Origin: Pedobacter antarcticus
Lineage (GTDB): Bacteria; Bacteroidota; Bacteroidia; Sphingobacteriales; Sphingobacteriaceae
Direction of reading: 5' to 3'
Length of the DNA: 64,000 nucleotides
Assembly: GCF_900112985.1 (NCBI RefSeq)
Contig: NZ_FONS01000012.1
Location: 46,269 to 110,268, forward strand
The translations under genes were made by a program, and so were the position numbers. Positions within the stretch are counted from its first letter, which is position 1. Each line of letters begins with the position of its first letter. Of the stretch, positions 59,988 through 64,000 are shown in pieces. Below the pieces are notes generated by a model. That model was not told where the DNA came from. It saw only the letters and a program-made list of their open reading frames with translations, and ran no database searches.

Positions 59988-61150
59988 AAAATATAGCAAT
60001 ACTTGGTTCTACGGGATCCGTAGGTACCCAGGCTCTGGAGGTAATCAGGGCTAATCCGGATTTGTATAATGTGACAGTTTTAAGTGCACATTCCAATGCA
60101 GATCTGCTGATCGCGCAGGCTCTTGAATTTAAACCTGAGCTGGTCGTTATAACTTCCGATGCTAAATATGCAGAGGTTAAAGAAATGCTTGCCGGACATG
60201 GCATTGCAGTTCATGCCGGAGAAGAGGCATTGTCAATGGCCGCGGCCTATGAGAATGTAGACCTTGTGCTCACAGCTATAGTGGGCTCCGTCGGACTTCG
60301 ACCTACCATAGCAGCCATTCGCGCCAGAAAATCAATTGCGCTGGCCAATAAAGAAACTTTAGTGGTCGCCGGAGAATTAATCACAAGACTGGCAGCTGAA
60401 TACGGCGTAGAGATTTTGCCTGTAGATTCTGAACACTCGGCAATCTACCAATGTCTGGTAGGGGAGAAAATTGATTCTATTGAGAAGATCTACATTACAG
60501 CTTCTGGCGGACCTTTCCGTGGGAAGGACAGGAATGATCTGCTTAAGGTAACAAAAGAACAGGCACTTAAACATCCAAATTGGGTAATGGGTGCTAAAAT
60601 CACAATAGATTCCGCATCCCTGATGAATAAAGGACTGGAAGTTATAGAAGCCAGATGGCTTTTTAACCTCCGTTTGGATCAGATTGATGTAATTGTCCAT
60701 CCGCAGTCTGTCATACACTCACTAGTGCAGTTCAATGATGGTTCTATCAAAGCCCAGTTAGGTGTCCCAGATATGAAATTGCCAATTCATTATGCAATGG
60801 CCTACCCGGACAGAATAGAAACGCAATTTCCACGTTTTAACTTCATGGATTATCCCGAACTTACGTTCTATAAACCTGATATGGAGACATTCCGTAATCT
60901 TGGACTTGCTTACACTGCCCTGGAAAAAGGGGGGAATATGCCTTGTATAATTAATGCGGCAAATGAAATTGTGGTTGACGCTTTTCTTCATGACCAGATC
61001 GGATTCCTGGAAATGAGTGACGTAATCGCACAATGTATGTCCGACCTGGAATTTATTCAACAACCAGACCTGAACAATTACTTAGAAACAGATCGTCATA
61101 CCCGTATATTTGCCAGGGAACTGGTTTCTAAAAAACATCTAGCTATCTAA
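59984..61150 (+). CDS. dxr: 1-deoxy-D-xylulose-5-phosphate reductoisomerase
   Basis: A 388-aa enzyme of the non-mevalonate isoprenoid pathway that makes 2-C-methyl-D-erythritol 4-phosphate using NADPH. Motifs are AILGSTGSVGTQAL at the N-terminus, LANKETLVVAGEL, LPVDSEHSAIYQ (metal-binding) and KITIDSASLMNKGLEVIEA. The start is TTG at 59984, overlapping the GH3 stop codon. rseP follows 29 nt later, the same dxr-rseP order seen in many bacteria. Confidence 0.97.
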   Translation: MKNIAILGSTGSVGTQALEVIRANPDLYNVTVLSAHSNADLLIAQALEFKPELVVITSDAKYAEVKEMLAGHGIAVHAGEEALSMAAAYENVDLVLTAIVGSVGLRPTIAAIRARKSIALANKETLVVAGELITRLAAEYGVEILPVDSEHSAIYQCLVGEKIDSIEKIYITASGGPFRGKDRNDLLKVTKEQALKHPNWVMGAKITIDSASLMNKGLEVIEARWLFNLRLDQIDVIVHPQSVIHSLVQFNDGSIKAQLGVPDMKLPIHYAMAYPDRIETQFPRFNFMDYPELTFYKPDMETFRNLGLAYTALEKGGNMPCIINAANEIVVDAFLHDQIGFLEMSDVIAQCMSDLEFIQQPDLNNYLETDRHTRIFARELVSKKHLAI

Positions 61151-61179
61151 ATTTTCAATTAAAAACTCTAAAATAATAT

Positions 61180-62511
61180 ATGAACGGATTAATTATGGTT
61201 GCCCAGTTATTATTGGGCCTATCAATATTAGTAATCTTACACGAATTAGGTCATTTTCTTGCGGCACGTGCTTTTGGTATTAAAGTTGAAAAATTCTATC
61301 TCTTTTTTGATGCGTGGGGATTTAAATTATTTAGCATTAAACGCGGTGGTGTCGAATACGGTATAGGATGGCTTCCCTTGGGCGGTTATGTAAAAATTGC
61401 CGGAATGATTGATGAGTCGATGGACAAAGAGCAGATGGCGCTTCCACCTCAACCATGGGAATTCCGGTCTAAGCCAGCATGGCAGCGTTTAATCGTGATG
61501 CTGGGTGGTGTTTTTGTCAATATTGTAGTTGGTATCTTTATCTTTTGGATGCTTGCCTTTAAATTTGGTGATACCTACATTCCAAACAGCTCTGTTAAAA
61601 ATGGAATTAATGTCGGTGTGATCGGAAAGGAAATTGGGCTGAAAGATGGAGATCATGTGCTGGCGATAAACGGAAAGAAAGTGATTCGTTTTGATGAGAT
61701 CACGAGTTCGAATATACTTTTAAGCCACACGACCTTAACAATTGACCGGAGTGGTAAAACACTGGAAGTTAAAATTCCCGACAATATTCTTAACAAAGTG
61801 GCGGATCTGGGTTTGGAGGAATTGATTAGTCGTACTCCGTTGCGTCTGCCTAAACTTGATACCATAATTGCAAACAGGCCTGCTGCTGCTTCTGGATTAT
61901 TGAAAGGTGATTTAATTACCAGCATAAACGGTAAAGCCGTTAAATACGATGCAGATGTGTCTGACGCTTTAAAAGCCCAAAAGAATAAAGAGGTGCAGAT
62001 AGATGCGATGCGCGATGGTGTTGCGAAGCAATTTACTGTGAAAACAGACAGTCTGGGAACGATAGGTATTGGTTTTACATTAGGCGATCTGAAGTTAGAA
62101 ACTATTCAATATGGCTTCTTTCAGGCATTGCCGATTGGTGTGAATCAAGCCTGGGTAACTTTCACTGACAATGCAAAAGGTATTTCAAAAGTGTTAACCG
62201 GGAAGATTAAAGCTGATAAAGCATTTTCCGGCCCTGTAGCAATAGCACAGAAGGTTTATGGTGGAGTTTGGGTATGGTCGCATTTCTGGGCTTCTACAGC
62301 GCTTATTTCAATCGCACTGGCATTTATGAACCTGCTTCCTATTCCTGCTCTGGATGGTGGGCATGTTGTATTCCTGATTGTAGAGATGATTAAAGGGAAA
62401 CCGCTTGGAGATAAATTCATGGAGGGCGCGCAAATGGTAGGATTTGTAATTCTGTTATGTCTAATGGTGTTTGTTCTTGGTAATGATATTTTCAAGGCAT
62501 TTATTAAATAA
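61180..62511 (+). CDS. rseP: RIP site-2 protease RseP
   Basis: A 443-aa membrane zinc protease. The HExxH motif HELGH is at residues 21-25, and the second active-site motif NLLPIPALDGGHVVF lies in the penultimate helix. Two PDZ domains lie between them (KNGINVGVIG and SGLLKGDLITSING regions). It cuts anti-sigma factors or signal peptide remnants within the membrane. It starts with ATG at 61180, downstream of dxr and 4 nt before hscB. Confidence 0.95.
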   Translation: MNGLIMVAQLLLGLSILVILHELGHFLAARAFGIKVEKFYLFFDAWGFKLFSIKRGGVEYGIGWLPLGGYVKIAGMIDESMDKEQMALPPQPWEFRSKPAWQRLIVMLGGVFVNIVVGIFIFWMLAFKFGDTYIPNSSVKNGINVGVIGKEIGLKDGDHVLAINGKKVIRFDEITSSNILLSHTTLTIDRSGKTLEVKIPDNILNKVADLGLEELISRTPLRLPKLDTIIANRPAAASGLLKGDLITSINGKAVKYDADVSDALKAQKNKEVQIDAMRDGVAKQFTVKTDSLGTIGIGFTLGDLKLETIQYGFFQALPIGVNQAWVTFTDNAKGISKVLTGKIKADKAFSGPVAIAQKVYGGVWVWSHFWASTALISIALAFMNLLPIPALDGGHVVFLIVEMIKGKPLGDKFMEGAQMVGFVILLCLMVFVLGNDIFKAFIK

Positions 62512-62515
62512 ATAG

Positions 62516-63049
62516 ATGGACTATTTTAGTTTTTACGACTTGCCGGTGTCTTTTCATCCTGATCCTGCAAAAGTTAAACAGCAGTTCTATGCTTTAAGCA
62601 AGAAATATCACCCGGATTTCTATATCAATGAGTCTGAAGAGAAACAGGCAGAAGTTTTGGAATTATCTACCTTGAATAATAAGGCGTACCAGTTGTTAAG
62701 TGATCCGCAAAAGCGACTGCATTATATCCTGGAACTAAAAGGCATGCTCACTGAGGGAGAGCAATATAATCTTCCTCAGGAGTTTCTTATGGAAATGATG
62801 GAAGTTAATGAGGAACTGATGGATCTGCAGTTTGATCCTGATGCTGCTAAATTGGCCGCAATTAAGGCGCAGGTAGCCGAAATATCCTCAACTATGGACA
62901 CTATGCTGGATAGACTTACAGACGGCTTCGAAGGACAGGATTCTGCTGCTCAGGAGGAGACGCTTAAAGAAGTAAAAGATTTATATTTAAGAAAAAAGTA
63001 TCTGACCCGTATCAATGATAGTATTGTAAAATTAGATGCTGTAAGATAA
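62516..63049 (+). CDS. hscB: Fe-S cluster assembly J-protein HscB
   Basis: A 177-aa cochaperone with an N-terminal J domain (HPD at 32-34 in KKYHPDFY) and a C-terminal three-helix domain. The J-domain start, MDYFSFYDLPVSF, and the C-terminal pattern match HscB rather than DnaJ. It brings IscU to HscA. The gene follows rseP by 4 nt, away from hscA at 17-19 kb. Confidence 0.9.
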   Translation: MDYFSFYDLPVSFHPDPAKVKQQFYALSKKYHPDFYINESEEKQAEVLELSTLNNKAYQLLSDPQKRLHYILELKGMLTEGEQYNLPQEFLMEMMEVNEELMDLQFDPDAAKLAAIKAQVAEISSTMDTMLDRLTDGFEGQDSAAQEETLKEVKDLYLRKKYLTRINDSIVKLDAVR

Positions 63050-63078
63050 GGTGTTAGAATAGTGTAAAAAAGAAAGAT

Positions 63079-63105
63079 AACCGGTCAGAGATGAACCGGT
63101 TTTTC
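63079..63105 (+). terminator. terminator after hscB
   Basis: A 7-bp stem AACCGGT (63079-63085) / ACCGGTT (63095-63101) with a 9-nt loop and a TTTTT run. It lies 30 nt after the hscB stop and merges into the next promoter. Confidence 0.7.
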
Positions 63106-63113
63106 TATTTTTG
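63106..63113 (+). promoter_or_regulatory. -7 promoter box TATTTTTG before the DUF3817 gene
   Basis: TAnnTTTG directly after the hscB terminator T-run and 15 nt before the ATG at 63129. Confidence 0.5.
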
Positions 63114-63128
63114 GGACAAACTCAAATT

Positions 63129-63434
63129 ATGAATACACTATCAATCTTTAGAAAAGTAGCCGTTGCAGAAGGTATATCTTATATCGCCTTGCTTTTTATT
63201 GCCATGCCGATGAAGTATTATATGGACATGCCTCTGGCTGTTAAGTATACTGGCTGGGCACACGGGTTATTATTTGTACTGTATGCCGCATTAGTAATCA
63301 TATGTCTGGTAGAGTATAAATGGAGTATTGGTAAGGCTGCTTTGATATTTTTAGGTTCATTGCTGCCTTTCGTGCCATTTTATATAGATAAAAAGCTAAA
63401 GGAAGAGCCTGTAGATCAGCCTAAAGCATCTTAA
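63129..63434 (+). CDS. DUF3817 domain membrane protein
   Basis: A 101-aa protein with three predicted helices. The segments FRKVAVAEGISYIALLF, MPLAVKYTGWAHGLLF and FLGSLLPFVPFYIDKKL match DUF3817 (YiaA-like small integral membrane proteins). Function unknown. The ATG at 63129 is chosen because an in-frame TTG at 63111 lies inside the promoter box. Confidence 0.88.
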   Translation: MNTLSIFRKVAVAEGISYIALLFIAMPMKYYMDMPLAVKYTGWAHGLLFVLYAALVIICLVEYKWSIGKAALIFLGSLLPFVPFYIDKKLKEEPVDQPKAS

Positions 63435-63458
63435 TTGTATTTTTATTGAAAATAAGCC

Positions 63459-63489
63459 TTGGAAATGCTGGTGCGAATATATAGATTTG
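63459..63489 (+). promoter_or_regulatory. tRNA-Leu promoter
   Basis: A TTG at 63459-63461 and TAGATTTG at 63482-63489 are separated by 20 nt, a good Bacteroidota promoter. The mature tRNA begins 21 nt downstream of the -7 box. Confidence 0.65.
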
Positions 63490-63509
63490 CGTCCCGCTAA
63501 TAAGGAAAT

Positions 63510-63589
63510 GCCCGGATGGCGGAATTGGTAGACGCGCTGGTCTCAAACACCTGTGGGAAACCGTGCCGGTTCGACTCCGGCTCCGGGTA
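63510..63589 (+). tRNA. tRNA-Leu (anticodon CAA)
   Basis: The 7-bp acceptor stem GCCCGGA/TCCGGGT closes the cloverleaf. The D arm contains GGTAGACGC, the anticodon loop CTCAAAC gives anticodon CAA (reads UUG), a long class II variable arm follows, and the T arm is GCCGGTTCGACTCCGGC. The discriminator is A at 63589, as required for leucine. CCA is not encoded. Confidence 0.97.
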
Positions 63590-63591
63590 CG

Positions 63592-63625
63592 ACCCCTCTC
63601 TAAATCACTTAGAGAGGGGTTTTTG
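63592..63625 (+). terminator. Rho-independent terminator after tRNA-Leu
   Basis: An 11-bp perfect stem (ACCCCTCTCTA at 63592-63602, TAGAGAGGGGT at 63610-63620), 7-nt loop, then TTTTGTTTTT. Confidence 0.93.
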
Positions 63626-63693
63626 TTTTTTATCTAATTTACAATTTGCCTGTATTGCGGATCAAGTCAAAAACTTGTGGACTAAGGGTGTTT

Positions 63694-64000
63694 TTAAGCA
63701 TAAAGTTGGGTGAGGCGATACAAGAAAAACTCAGTGCTTCTTACTCCTCTAAACTGGCTTCTAAATGCCTTTATCTTTGCATTGAAAGACTCAGCTGAAG
63801 CATTCGTGGAACGACTATCAAAGTAGTTTAGGATGGTTTCATAATGGTGCTGAATGGATCTTGAAATCGTATTGAACGACTTAAAGCCTGATTGCCTTAC
63901 CGCCTCATGCCATTTGGCAAGTCTTGCCAGACCATAAAGTTTGTCGGTGGTTTTCTCGAAGATGTTACTCAGGTTTAGGCTTAAGTTGTAAGCTTGCTTA
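63694..64000 (-). mobile_element. transposase, ISL3-like DDE family (C-terminal part, cut by window edge)
   Basis: Reading leftward from the window edge, the frame is open to a TAA at 63694-63696 and encodes 101 residues of a transposase C-terminus. The segment NASAESFNAKIKAFRSQFRG holds the final catalytic Glu of the DDE triad and is typical of ISL3-type transposases of Bacteroidota. The preceding KLYGLARLAKWHEA region fits the same family. The 68-bp stretch between the tRNA terminator and the stop codon should contain the IS end, but I cannot fix the terminal inverted repeat with only one end visible. Confidence 0.8.

Noticed and set aside
63516..63713. A 65-codon ORF on the plus strand beginning MAELVDALVSNTCGK.
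   Set aside because: It is the translation of the tRNA-Leu gene and its terminator, a well-known false protein call.
63772..63779. A perfect TATCTTTG box on the plus strand.
   Set aside because: It lies inside the transposase coding region on the opposite strand and no gene follows it within the window.

Overview
The window is a chromosomal segment of a Bacteroidota bacterium, most likely Sphingobacteriaceae close to Pedobacter. The support is a gliding-motility gene (gldC), DUF3810 and DUF4199 proteins, alpha2-type glycyl-tRNA synthetase, a long histidine operon with fused hisIE and hisB, low-forties GC by eye, and many TAnnTTTG promoter boxes, which are the -7 element of this phylum. Almost all of it is core metabolism and housekeeping. 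The only clear mobile DNA is a truncated ISL3-like transposase at the right edge, beside a tRNA-Leu gene.

Left part (0-14 kb): a cut-off YihY/BrkB membrane gene, then aromatic amino acid catabolism. hmgA and hppD run leftward and diverge from a fumarylacetoacetate hydrolase/flavin reductase pair. A long phenylalanine 4-monooxygenase is followed directly by a short-chain dehydrogenase. NlpC/P60, GtrA, CAP-domain, glyS, beta-barrel, glycerophosphodiesterase and DUF1801 genes follow. A 133-bp palindromic element built on an 11-bp period lies between the CAP gene and glyS.

Middle part (14-43 kb): dnaN, DedA, a phospholipase C-like protein, hscA, DUF3810, pyrC, a DEAD-box helicase and gldC. A system I cytochrome c maturation set (ccmB, C, D, E, F) is split by a glutamate dehydrogenase gene; its CcmE carries CxxxY in place of HxxxY. 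Then come DUF2520, [2Fe-2S] ferredoxin, iscX, a kdsC-like phosphatase, maf, ppx, an ABC exporter, an AI-2E permease, a ferredoxin divergent from a LuxC-like reductase, an ftsE-like ATPase, grpE-dnaJ, uspA and a second NlpC/P60 protein.

Right part (43-64 kb): a complete leftward operon hisG-D-C-B-H-A-F-IE with a WD40 gene at its end. Upstream of hisG are a good promoter and an unannotated 15-codon ORF with five histidine codons, the signature of transcription attenuation. Then an L,D-transpeptidase lipoprotein, a dihydroorotase-like protein that has lost its catalytic residues, an acidic unknown protein, DUF4199, two glycosyltransferases, a membrane protein, a GH3-family protein, dxr, rseP, hscB, DUF3817 and tRNA-Leu.

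The most noteworthy observations are the his leader peptide, the degenerate dihydroorotase beside a canonical paralogue in the same window, the CxxxY-type CcmE, the 11-bp-period palindrome, and the repeated placement of promoter -7 boxes 4-9 nt before start codons, which suggests leaderless or near-leaderless mRNAs.
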